From: Acetivibrio alkalicellulosi
Lineage (GTDB): Bacteria; Bacillota; Clostridia; Acetivibrionales; Acetivibrionaceae
Assembly: GCA_008125075.1 (NCBI GenBank)
Contig: VLTH01000001.1
Span: 966,671 to 1,030,670 of the forward strand
Direction: 5' to 3'
Length of the DNA stretch: 64,000 nt
In this document: positions 10,501-18,330 of the stretch, piece after piece
How positions within the stretch are numbered: position 1 is the stretch's first letter
Layout: each line of letters starts with the position of its first letter
Notes under the pieces: generated by a model
The model's input: only the letters and a program-made list of their open reading frames with translations
Told to the model about the DNA's origin: nothing
Databases searched by the model: none
Translations under genes and position numbers: made by a program

Positions 10501-13105
10501 TACTATAATCGTTTATGTATAATCTCACATTATTACCTTCATGGTGGTAATCAAGAGCAGCACGCGCTTCTTTAAATGCTACTTCAATAAAGTCTCTACC
10601 TGTTATACGAGACCAGCCACTATCTCTCAATCCAAAGTGTCCATTTGCATCAATTACTTCGTTGACAACATCTATATCGGTTACAACATCGCCAAATTCC
10701 TCCATAGCTGCCCAGATATAGTCTGTTAAACGATCTAGTACTAATGTTTTGTTTTCTTCTGTAGCTTCTAACTCATTACCATCATCGTCTTGTAGCATCC
10801 AGTCAGCACCCTGGCTATGCCATACCAAAGTATGGAATCTGAAATCTAATTTATCATCAGGATTTTCATCATTGTGAGCTCTTACATGATCAGCAAGCAC
10901 TCTACCCTGTTCAAAATTATAGTCTTCAAAACCTCTGCTCATATATTCTGGTTTCATTGCATTTTCAGCAACAAGAGCATTATAATGAATATCAAGTAAA
11001 GCTCTTTCTGGTCTATCCAACTGAACATTTTCTATAGCTGCACCAATTTTAAAATAAGGTGCATAAATCTCTTTTAAGCTGCCTATATTAGTTTGTACAG
11101 GCAATGGACCATCAACGGAACCTTTATAAGTTAAAGTGAAATCATCGATATAAAACATCTTGTTTTCATCATGAGCATCGGCTAACTCAACATAAGCATA
11201 TAAAACAGATGCAGTTGATGCTAGTTCATAAGTACCTTTTAATTCAACCCATTCATCAGTTACAAGTACATTTGCTGATACATTACGATATGGACCACTT
11301 GGACCTGATTGAACACTTATACGAAGTGTCGCTGATTGCCCTTCAGCCATTTTAACCCAAACAGATAAGTCATATTCATGTCCAGCATGCATTTTGCCAA
11401 GAACATCTAATAATGGACCTTCGTATTGTGCTTTTGTTGTTGTCAATAAACTCCTTGTTCCGCCTTCAGTACGGTTAACACCCTCGACTATTTCAACAGT
11501 AGTTTTGGAGGCATCCCTTGGAACCCAGCTATCCGCATATGGGTCATCAACTTCAAAATCAGATACAATACCTGATTGATCAAGTACTTCATATTCTATA
11601 ATTTCTACATCATCAATATATACATCAGAAAATGGAGATTCTTCGTCTGATGATTCTACCCAAATAATAAATTCTGTTGTGTTATCTGGAACTTCATATT
11701 CTACTATACTAAAAGTAGTCCAATCCTCTGAAGTAACTTCTTGGTTGCCAGTTAACCATGGATACTTATTATCTAAGGCTGGTGAATCAACTTTAGATCC
11801 TATATGGAATTGTCCAGAACCTTCAGATAATCTTACTTTCAATGATATGGTATACTTATTGCCAACTTTAACTAAATCGGTAATATTTAGTGCAGGACTA
11901 CTGTTTGCAGCTTCCCTGTTACTAAATACAAGTGACTTATTATCGCCCCAGTCGTAAATGCCTACTTCACCATTGCTACCCCATGATAAACTTTGCCAAC
12001 CACCAATTTCTTCATCTTCAAAATCCTGAAACAGAACAGCTTTTTCTGTTGGTTCAGTTTCTAAAGAAAATTCTATAATTTCTACATCATCAATATATAC
12101 ATCAGAAAATGGAGCTTCTTCATCTGATGACTCTACCCAAATGATAAATTCTGCTGTATTATCTGGAACTTCATATTCTATTATACTAAAAGTAGTCCAA
12201 TCCTCTGAAGTAACTTCTTGGTCGCCAGTTAACCATGGATACTGATTATCTAATACTGGTGAATCAACTTTAGATGCTATACGGAATTGTCCAGTACCTT
12301 CGGATAATCTTACTTTCAATGATATGGTATACTTATTGCCAACTTGAACTAAATCAGTAATATCTAAAGCTGCACTACTGTTTGCAGCATCCCTATTATT
12401 AAATACAAGTGACTTATTATCGCTCCAGTCATAAATGTCTACTTCACCATTACCACCCCACGATAGTCTTTGCCAGCCACCAATTTCTTCGTCTTCAAAA
12501 TCTTGAAACAGAACAGTTCTTTCTGTTGGCTCAGGTAATGTGGAAAATTCTACAATTTCTACATCATCAATATATACATCTGAAAACGGAGCTTCTTCGT
12601 CTGATGATTCTAGCCAAATGATAAATTCTGCTGTATTATTTGGAACTTCATATTCTACTATACTAAAAGTAGTCCAATCCTCTGAAGTAACTTCTTGGTT
12701 GTCAGTTAACCACGGATACTGATTATCTAATGCTGGTGAATCAACTTTAGATGCTATATGAAATTGTCCAGTACCTTCAGATAATCTTACTTTTAATGAT
12801 ATGGTATACTTATTGCCAACTTGAACTAAATCAGTAATATCTATAGCTGCACTACTGTTTGCAGCAACCCTGTTATTAAATACAAGTGACTTATTATCGC
12901 TCCAGTCATAAATGCCAACTTCACCATTACCACCCCATGATAGCCTTTGCCAACCACCAATTTCTTCATCCTCAAAATCTTGAGATAAAATTATCCTTCC
13001 AGTAGGCTCAAATACTTCATCCCCAAATACTACTAAAATATTAGCTGGAAATAGTGAACTAAATATAAAAACTACCATTACTAAAAAACATATCTTTTTA
13101 ATCAT
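7574..13105 (-). CDS. SLH-anchored multidomain GH10 endo-1,4-beta-xylanase (paralogue 2)
   Basis: This 1843-residue surface xylanase has a signal peptide (about 1-28); three nearly identical carbohydrate-binding-like repeats with a 159-residue period (about 38-190, 197-348, 356-506); one CBM22-like module (about 510-662); GH10 (about 667-1032) with acid/base E816 in DVVNEVID and nucleophile E930 in ITELDVS; two CBM9-like modules (about 1040-1200, 1210-1395); a Thr-Pro linker (about 1400-1460); a pre-SLH region; and three SLH repeats (about 1665-1843). From the last CBM22 onward it closely follows paralogue 1, but the first three modules are a different type. It lies just upstream of paralogue 1 and downstream of the two-component genes. 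The start follows a GGAGGATTATGTAGA ribosome site. Confidence 0.95.
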   Translation of the reverse strand: MIKKICFLVMVVFIFSSLFPANILVVFGDEVFEPTGRIILSQDFEDEEIGGWQRLSWGGNGEVGIYDWSDNKSLVFNNRVAANSSAAIDITDLVQVGNKYTISLKVRLSEGTGQFHIASKVDSPALDNQYPWLTDNQEVTSEDWTTFSIVEYEVPNNTAEFIIWLESSDEEAPFSDVYIDDVEIVEFSTLPEPTERTVLFQDFEDEEIGGWQRLSWGGNGEVDIYDWSDNKSLVFNNRDAANSSAALDITDLVQVGNKYTISLKVRLSEGTGQFRIASKVDSPVLDNQYPWLTGDQEVTSEDWTTFSIIEYEVPDNTAEFIIWVESSDEEAPFSDVYIDDVEIIEFSLETEPTEKAVLFQDFEDEEIGGWQSLSWGSNGEVGIYDWGDNKSLVFSNREAANSSPALNITDLVKVGNKYTISLKVRLSEGSGQFHIGSKVDSPALDNKYPWLTGNQEVTSEDWTTFSIVEYEVPDNTTEFIIWVESSDEESPFSDVYIDDVEIIEYEVLDQSGIVSDFEVDDPYADSWVPRDASKTTVEIVEGVNRTEGGTRSLLTTTKAQYEGPLLDVLGKMHAGHEYDLSVWVKMAEGQSATLRISVQSGPSGPYRNVSANVLVTDEWVELKGTYELASTASVLYAYVELADAHDENKMFYIDDFTLTYKGSVDGPLPVQTNIGSLKEIYAPYFKIGAAIENVQLDRPERALLDIHYNALVAENAMKPEYMSRGFEDYNFEQGRVLADHVRAHNDENPDDKLDFRFHTLVWHSQGADWMLQDDDGNELEATEENKTLVLDRLTDYIWAAMEEFGDVVTDIDVVNEVIDANGHFGLRDSGWSRITGRDFIEVAFKEARAALDYHHEGNNVRLYINDYSTHVPAKRDALYDLVMYLRDEKGAPIDGIGHQTHINIAGPSLQLISDSIRLFALEGFDTQITELDVSVYTDNTVYPDDVIPSNILARQGYRYKELFEELVRLNEEGRTEDNPDGWISNVTLWGIADNHTWLDNFGGITRKDAPFPFDRQLQAKPAYWGMYEAVVPVDESMIPIFTQDGKAGQGTPVLGSDDYKWFAMAPLRTDQIGSLQADIRTLWDDDYLYVRVEVKDETIDEDNEDKDMIEVFIEGSIDPIIVYRDDDVYEVDGGYVWESAIELTGENTLGREILFDVRITDMGIFDSDSEFGGNSSIISWSDPRNAQHLDNVGNGTLVLSEINRIAYAPKGTPEINGERDDIWSETLLYTTEVAVQGNASIASKADFRLLWDDDKLYIYAFVYDSLLSDASADSYQQDSVEIFLDQNNAKTDLYDDDDGQYRVNFNNVQSYNGNASDSNFTTATRVIEGVGYVVEAAIDFDHITPVIGTILGFDLQVNNDANGNGTRDTVMIWNDPSGQSWQNLSGIGTVVLVEEVDEPVIPTPEPTPTPLTPTPTPTPTSTPTSTPGAPSGGGSTPTPTPTPTPTPTPTPTPTSTPTPKPAEPVAVKVEVTVDEEGKATANVSEEDIQEALGNKIDGRIKVEVTGVEDEKDVAVKLSVDLVKTASEAEVKEIEVNTGIAKVELPVTLFTDFEEGADIELNVSKAASDSLPEEVTKKVGTNTVYRFNLSVGGQRVSQFGENQKVKVSFDYSLQTGLNSAQVVVYYINENGEFEVVKNGRYNNGMVQFKTKHFSHYVALPVEISLADMDKTPWAKDSIVALAARDIVKGVSADSFVPLKNVTRAEFVQMLVNTFDLVSEGAGENPFTDVESGAWYQKAIITAYELGIVRGKTDGTFGVNDEISRQDMAVMTFNTLKAVGITLTNTTQAIDFADGDVISGYAKDAVSAMQQAGIISGMPNGDFAPVATANRAQAAVILYKLLDEL
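8720..8895. repeat. hexamer tandem repeat encoding the Thr-Pro linker
   Basis: Plus-strand GGTGTT/GGTGTC/GGTGTA hexamers repeat many times in two blocks and encode (Thr-Pro)n in xylanase 2. Such arrays can change length by slippage in whole codon pairs, altering linker length without breaking the frame. It is not a CRISPR array, because there are no spacers. Confidence 0.85.
11590..12994 (-). repeat. three tandem 477-bp repeats inside xylanase 2
   Basis: The three N-terminal binding modules are encoded by direct repeats of 159 codons that stay highly similar at both DNA and protein level (for example QDFEDEEIGGWQ at residues 42, 201 and 360). Recent duplication or ongoing gene conversion is likely. 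Confidence 0.8.
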
Positions 13106-13350
13106 TCTACATAATCCTCCTGATTTTCTTAAATCTAATCTTAGACTATACTAATTAGAATCAATTTTTTGCTCCCTAAAAATTTTACAACAAAAATATG
13201 ATGACATAAGTCTAAAGGTTTTTACTTAGATTTTTGCTATAAAATTAACGCATAAATATTTCGTTTTAATCGTAACTTTAGCTAAATTAACCAGTGATAG
13301 TAATAATCATAAGCATAATTATATAACTGTTACTTTAAAGATAAATAAGG

Positions 13351-13410
13351 TACCTCCCCCTTCCTAAAAGGAAGTTCACTACACTTTCCCATATTTAGTT
13401 TTATACTCCC
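13351..13410 (-). promoter_or_regulatory. long leader of xylanase 2 with motifs shared with xylanase 1
   Basis: The leader runs about 415 bases from promoter to ATG within the gene-free stretch 13106-13654. On the minus strand GGGAGTA (13404-13410) precedes GTGTAGTG (13377-13384) by 19 bases. A small hairpin CTTCC/GGAAG and a GGGGGAGGTA purine block follow, as in xylanase 1. Function is not known; an RNA structure or regulator site is an inference from conservation. Confidence 0.45.
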
Positions 13411-13525
13411 ATGAAATTCTATATTTTTTTAATTAATAATGAAATAGCATACTACTAAAAATGACTAATAATATTAAGAAACCTACGATAGTGAAATGAT
13501 TAGTTAAGAATTAACTTACATATAC

Positions 13526-13554
13526 ATTTTAACACATGACATGAACTATGTAAA
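13526..13554 (-). promoter_or_regulatory. xylanase 2 promoter
   Basis: Minus-strand -35 TTTACA (13549-13554), 17-base spacer, -10 TAAAAT (13526-13531), with TTTAG directly upstream. Boxes and spacing are identical to the xylanase 1 promoter, which supports co-regulation. Confidence 0.7.
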
Positions 13555-13598
13555 CTAAATTTTATCTATATGGGTGCATAAATCAAGCTAATTATAGT

Positions 13599-13628
13599 TA
13601 TATATTTTCACATGTTACAAAATGTAAA
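13599..13628 (-). promoter_or_regulatory. second promoter-like copy upstream of xylanase 2
   Basis: TTTAGTTTACA recurs here (-35 TTTACA at 13623-13628) with TATATA at 13599-13604, 18 bases away. It sits just past the kinase stop codon at 13655, about 75 bases upstream of the main promoter. It may be a tandem promoter or only a duplicated regulator site. Confidence 0.4.
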
Positions 13629-13654
13629 CTAAATTTTATCCATATAAATTAAAT

Positions 13655-16201
13655 CTAAAATTCAATAACAAATTTTGTACCTTTACCCTGAAAACTCTCA
13701 CAGGATATACTTCCACCTAATACTTGTGTAACTATATTATATACTATATGAAGTCCTAGGCCTGTTCCACCGTTTGCACGATTTGTTGTGAAAAACGGCT
13801 CAAATATTTTCTTTAAATTTTCTTCGCTAATTCCCTTTCCATCATCTCTATAAATAATAGTAGTTTTATTTTTATTTTTTAGTATCTCAATAGAGATTTT
13901 TCCCTCTATGTCCTTGTCAAAACCATGGATTACAGAGTTCATTACAAGGTTTGTTATTATTTGTGCAATTGCACCAGGATAGTTTTCAATTTCAATATTT
14001 CCATCGCAATTTACATCAATCCGTACTTTTCTATTTTTTAAATCTGGACTTAAACTTGTTAATATAGTATTTATATAATCACTTATATTAAACACCATTT
14101 TTTCTTCGATTGATTGGTCTACAGATACTTTTTTTAAACTTTTTACAAGTTTTGAGGTTCTTTCTAAGTTATTAGATATAATAGATGAGATTTCATTTAA
14201 GCTATTTAAAAAGTTTTCTAATTGAGATCTGGTTATTTTATTTTCTTTATATAAGTTTTGAAAATTATTTATTTTTTCTAGCTGACATGAAATAGCAGTA
14301 ATGCTAACTCCTATAGGTGTATTTATCTCGTGGGCAAGCCCAGCAACTAACTTACCAATTGAAGCCATTTTTTCTGATTCAACTAAATGTGCCTGTGTCT
14401 CTTTTAGCAAATCATAAGCATCTTTAATTTGCATATTATACTCTGCTAGTTCACTATTTGCTTCTTTTAATTGGCCTGTTCTTTCTTCAAGTTTCATAAA
14501 TGAAATTATACCTTTTAGTGCAATACTCATTTGGATGGCTAATGCATAATAGTACGAGTTGTATTTATTTCCAATTTCGTATACAATAAACCCAAACACT
14601 TCATTTTCAACTACAAGATTTTGAATAGCGAGGTACATATTTATATTATTAAAACGTTTCCTTAAGAAATCATTTGGATTTTCAACAATTATATTAGATT
14701 GTATTCTTTGTCCATTATCATATTCAAAGGCTAAATTACAGTTTTTATACTTGTTGTCTGATTCGTTAAATAAAAAAACAAAACATCTTCTAATGGTATT
14801 TTCATATAAAAACCTTTCTGTTATTATATCAAACACCCTGTCTATATCATATGCTGACATGATTAATTTAATAGTTTCAGCTAAGTTTTCATTTGACTTT
14901 TTAGCTTCTTTTTTCTCTTTATATAAAAGAATTTGGTCTATTTCTTTAATTGTAACAAGAGTTTTAGTTAGAAGCTCACTTATCCAAAAGTCATCTATAT
15001 TTAAACCCTTTAAGAAGTAAAAAATATTATTAAATAATATTTTCATAAAATCAGCTTCCGTGTTTTTTAAAGTTTCATTTTGTACACAAAAAAGCATTTG
15101 ATCTTTAAGTTCATTAATGAATGTTTTATGACATTTTTTGTCACAACTTTCAAACATTTTCTCAATAAGTTTATCTAAATCAAATGGCATTATTTCTGCT
15201 TCTTTTTTAATTTTATCAATTATATATTGCTTCTCATAAGAAAAATCTTTTGAATAATTAGCCTCCTCTATTTTTTCAAAACTATAATTATTAAATGTAT
15301 CAATTTTGCAACCGCAAGATTCACGAATAATAACTTTTCCAGGAACACTTATAGCTTTTTCTATTGTACCTGTAGTTAAAAGTTTAATAAGATTTTCACA
15401 TGCACTAGCTCCTAGTTCTTCAAAGGGGTAATAAATTGTTGTAACAGAAGGTATATTGTATTTCATGAAATCTCCATCATCATAAGCTACAAAAGCTACA
15501 TCTTCAGGTACACAGATACCTCTGTCCTTTAAGCTATTAATTAGAGATAACAACTCTTCACCAAGCATACCAAATACAGCATCAAAATTCATTTTTAATT
15601 CATCAACTAAAATAGTTTCTGCACGCTTCATTCTTTTATGATAGGGATAGCTATAAATGTCATCATGATCTAAAACCAATCGAGGATCATATAGGCCTTG
15701 TTCCATAAGAGTATTTCTATAAACATCAAATCTTACATCAGGATTGCATGGAGGTAAATATACAATACGCTTATATCCATGATCCTTTATTAAATGTAAG
15801 AGCATCTCTTTTACATATATTCCACCAGGCATAAAAACACTAGGTATATCTTCAAATCCTTTACCAATGCTATAAAGCTGAGTAGTCTCTTGAAATCTCT
15901 TTTTAAAAGCATTAAAATATTCAATATTAAAATCAAACATCCATCCAACAAACATAAGACCATCTAACTTTAATGATTCCATAAAATCATAAAGCATATT
16001 AATTTCCTTATCTAATTTTTCATGCCAATATCTTTTTACAGCAACAAACTTAATAAGATTTACATTGTTCTTTTTTGCAGTATTAACTACTCCATTAATC
16101 ATTGGAATAACTTCTTCATAAAGTTCTTCATCATCTGGCATTAAAAATCCTATTGTAATTTCTGATTTTTTTTTTGTTAGTGTATTTATAATCTTACTCA
16201 T
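13655..16201 (-). CDS. soluble histidine kinase with LacI-type sugar-binding sensor domain
   Basis: The product has 848 residues. I chose the ATG preceded by GGAGG and a 5-base gap, 12 bases inside the longest frame. Residues about 14-296 resemble the periplasmic-binding-protein/LacI sensor fold and end in RESCGC, a motif typical of such sensors fused to signalling domains. A middle GAF-like region (about 430-570) and a short coiled coil lead into the kinase: H-box with H624 in LAHEINTP, N-box (ITNLVMNSV), DDGKGI, FEPFFTT and GGTGLGLHIV. There is no signal peptide, membrane segment or DNA-binding domain, so it should sense a cytoplasmic ligand, perhaps a sugar. The response regulator gene lies directly upstream and xylanase 2 directly downstream, so control of xylan use is a reasonable but unproven role. 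Confidence 0.85.
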   Translation of the reverse strand: MSKIINTLTKKKSEITIGFLMPDDEELYEEVIPMINGVVNTAKKNNVNLIKFVAVKRYWHEKLDKEINMLYDFMESLKLDGLMFVGWMFDFNIEYFNAFKKRFQETTQLYSIGKGFEDIPSVFMPGGIYVKEMLLHLIKDHGYKRIVYLPPCNPDVRFDVYRNTLMEQGLYDPRLVLDHDDIYSYPYHKRMKRAETILVDELKMNFDAVFGMLGEELLSLINSLKDRGICVPEDVAFVAYDDGDFMKYNIPSVTTIYYPFEELGASACENLIKLLTTGTIEKAISVPGKVIIRESCGCKIDTFNNYSFEKIEEANYSKDFSYEKQYIIDKIKKEAEIMPFDLDKLIEKMFESCDKKCHKTFINELKDQMLFCVQNETLKNTEADFMKILFNNIFYFLKGLNIDDFWISELLTKTLVTIKEIDQILLYKEKKEAKKSNENLAETIKLIMSAYDIDRVFDIITERFLYENTIRRCFVFLFNESDNKYKNCNLAFEYDNGQRIQSNIIVENPNDFLRKRFNNINMYLAIQNLVVENEVFGFIVYEIGNKYNSYYYALAIQMSIALKGIISFMKLEERTGQLKEANSELAEYNMQIKDAYDLLKETQAHLVESEKMASIGKLVAGLAHEINTPIGVSITAISCQLEKINNFQNLYKENKITRSQLENFLNSLNEISSIISNNLERTSKLVKSLKKVSVDQSIEEKMVFNISDYINTILTSLSPDLKNRKVRIDVNCDGNIEIENYPGAIAQIITNLVMNSVIHGFDKDIEGKISIEILKNKNKTTIIYRDDGKGISEENLKKIFEPFFTTNRANGGTGLGLHIVYNIVTQVLGGSISCESFQGKGTKFVIEF

Positions 16202-16260
16202 AACTGCCTCCAAAAAAAAACACTGGTTATTAATTCCCTATTTTACTTCTAAACCACATT

Positions 16261-16311
16261 ACTTACTGTGCCCCGGATGTTTAGCTTTAGCTAAACCAGT
16301 TCACTAAGTAA
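16261..16311. repeat. interspersed palindromic repeat
   Basis: An inner hairpin GTTTAGC TTTA GCTAAAC sits inside an outer ACTTACT/AGTAAG pairing, in the 167-bp gap between the kinase and the response regulator. The same core GATGTTTAGCTTTAGCTAAAC followed by AGTTCACTAA recurs at 39059-39093. It may attenuate the downstream kinase transcript. Confidence 0.65.
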
Positions 16312-16368
16312 GAACACTATAAGTAAGAGGTTTAATTCGCTGCTAATTTTACTTTATCATCGACAAAT

Positions 16369-17919
16369 TTACTTATCAGGAAAAGAATCACGAATAGCTA
16401 ATACCTCATTTATATATTTAAAAAATATATCTAATAGATTTGGATCAAAGTGCTTTCCTCTTTCTTCTTTAAAATACTCAATAATTTTGTCTAATTCCCA
16501 AGCAGGTTTATAAACCCTTACAGTACCAAGTGCATCAAAAACATCAGCTATAGCCGTTATTCTACCATAGATGTGAATGTCATTCCCTTTAAGACCATTT
16601 GGGTAACCTGTTCCATTGTATTTTTCATGATGCTGTAAAGCTATAATACTAGCAGTTTTTATTATGTCTTTATTAGAACCTTCAAGCATTTGATAGCCTA
16701 TTTCTGTATGGGTCTTCATAACTTCAAATTCTTCTTTTGTGAGCTTGCCAGGTTTATTCAAGATACTGCTTGGTATACCCATTTTACCTATATCATGCAT
16801 AGCTGAAGCAAGTGAAATTACTTCAGATTCTTCTTCAGATAACCCATATTTTAATGCGATTAATTTTGAAAACTCAGCAACTCTCTTAACATGATTGCCT
16901 GTTTCTTTTGAACGAGCTTCAGCAATTTCACCAAGAGTAAATATTATTTCTTTTTGCGTATCCCGAAGCTTCAAGTTTAAAGAAGTGTTTTCAAAGGCAG
17001 AAGAAATATTGCTGCTAAATATCTCAATTAGCGTGTTATCAATATCATTATACTCAATTATATTTTCAATGTATAATATATACTCCATGTTGGAATTACT
17101 TTTAAAATGAATTATTAAGTTATCATCGATACTTATTGTTCTCTTTTCTCTTAGTGTATCTTCTATCTTTTGATAACTATTTAAAAAGGTTACATCTTTT
17201 ACCCTTTTATTTATATGCTTTGCATAAGAACCATTTCCAGATGTAATAAAAAAATCGCCGTTTTCTTTAAACGCTATAAATCCTGAAGGTTTTTTATACA
17301 TAGAGCTACTGTTAATACATAGTATAGATGTTATTTGATCTAATACAATAGATGACAGCTTATTTATGGATTGGACTTCAAAAAGATTATTGGTTGCTTC
17401 AACAATTTTTTCAAGTCCCTTTTTATTTTGATTTGCTAAGTGTATACTATCATAAGCTCTCAGTGAAGATACCATTGTAGTAAAAAGTTTTTGAGCTGTA
17501 AGTTCTGTTTTTTCTTTATAGTCATTGATGTCAAAATCAAAAATAACTTTTCTTTCTGGAGCTTGGCCAGGTTGACCCGTTCGTAAAATAATCCTTATTT
17601 CATCATTTTTAATATCATTTCTTATATACTGAACCAGTTTTAGTCCAGAGTCCTCTTGTTCCATTACAACATCCAGCAAAATTACAGCAATATCAGGATT
17701 TTCATATATTACTTCTTTTGCTTCTTTTTCTGAGTATGCACTTAAAAATAAGAGCTTGGAGTTTTTGTATACAAAATCGCTTAAGGCAAGTTTAGTGACG
17801 GTGTGAACTTCCTCATCATCATCTACTATAAGTACTTTTAACTTTCTACTTTCATTGTTCTCAAGTAATGTTTCTTCTTCCTCAAAAAAATCCATGTACT
17901 CAGAATTGGTATTTTGCAT
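16369..17919 (-). CDS. response regulator with HD-GYP cyclic-di-GMP phosphodiesterase domain
   Basis: The product has 516 residues. A receiver domain (about 27-150) has acidic residues D33-D35 and phospho-acceptor D83 in LLDVVME. A DUF3369/GAF-like middle (about 160-310) follows. The HD-GYP domain (about 325-505) has H375-D376 in HDIGKMGIP and the HHEKYNGTGYP signature at 430-440. HD-GYP enzymes hydrolyse cyclic-di-GMP; the metal and GYP residues look complete, so activity is likely. It is the natural partner of the sensor kinase that follows 167 bp downstream. The ATG is preceded by GGAGGTATTAGGTA. It has no DNA-binding domain, so any effect on the xylanases would go through cyclic-di-GMP. 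Confidence 0.9.
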   Translation of the reverse strand: MQNTNSEYMDFFEEEETLLENNESRKLKVLIVDDDEEVHTVTKLALSDFVYKNSKLLFLSAYSEKEAKEVIYENPDIAVILLDVVMEQEDSGLKLVQYIRNDIKNDEIRIILRTGQPGQAPERKVIFDFDINDYKEKTELTAQKLFTTMVSSLRAYDSIHLANQNKKGLEKIVEATNNLFEVQSINKLSSIVLDQITSILCINSSSMYKKPSGFIAFKENGDFFITSGNGSYAKHINKRVKDVTFLNSYQKIEDTLREKRTISIDDNLIIHFKSNSNMEYILYIENIIEYNDIDNTLIEIFSSNISSAFENTSLNLKLRDTQKEIIFTLGEIAEARSKETGNHVKRVAEFSKLIALKYGLSEEESEVISLASAMHDIGKMGIPSSILNKPGKLTKEEFEVMKTHTEIGYQMLEGSNKDIIKTASIIALQHHEKYNGTGYPNGLKGNDIHIYGRITAIADVFDALGTVRVYKPAWELDKIIEYFKEERGKHFDPNLLDIFFKYINEVLAIRDSFPDK

Positions 17920-18330
17920 TACCTAATACCTCCATTAAAGGAATTTAAATAAAATTTCCTACTTTTGTAAGGTTTGCTTTTACACATTATACTATTACCA
18001 TATTTTTGTACCATCTTATGTAACTAACCCCATTCCCAATATCTTTCATACATAGATTATATCTGTTGTAAAAGCAACCATTATATTATTTATTTGTCTA
18101 TTATACATTCATGAGCAAAGGGTTCAGCAAAATAGGATTGCGAATGAATGTCACTTGCGTATATGCCTGTTTGCGAAGCAAACATATGGCATGGGCATAA
18201 AATCAAGGGTTCTATTCTGAAAAGTTTTTTCAGAATAGACATTCATGAGCAAAAGACTCATCAACATAGTATATCTTTTTATATTATCGGATAAATAATA
18301 AAAAAAATTAATAGTTTTATAGTTTTGTTT
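17920..18330. repeat. gene-free gap filled with palindromic repeats
   Basis: The 411-bp gap between the VWA operon end and the HD-GYP gene holds direct repeats CATTCATGAGCAAA (18106-18119 and 18240-18253), a hairpin TGTTTGC GAA GCAAACA (18168-18184), and a 13-bp perfect hairpin TCTATTCTGAAAA / TTTTCAGAATAGA (18211-18239). Bases 18227-18254 recur exactly, inverted, at 46243-46270. A TATAAT near 17986-17991 could serve the HD-GYP gene, but its -35 is weak. Confidence 0.7.
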
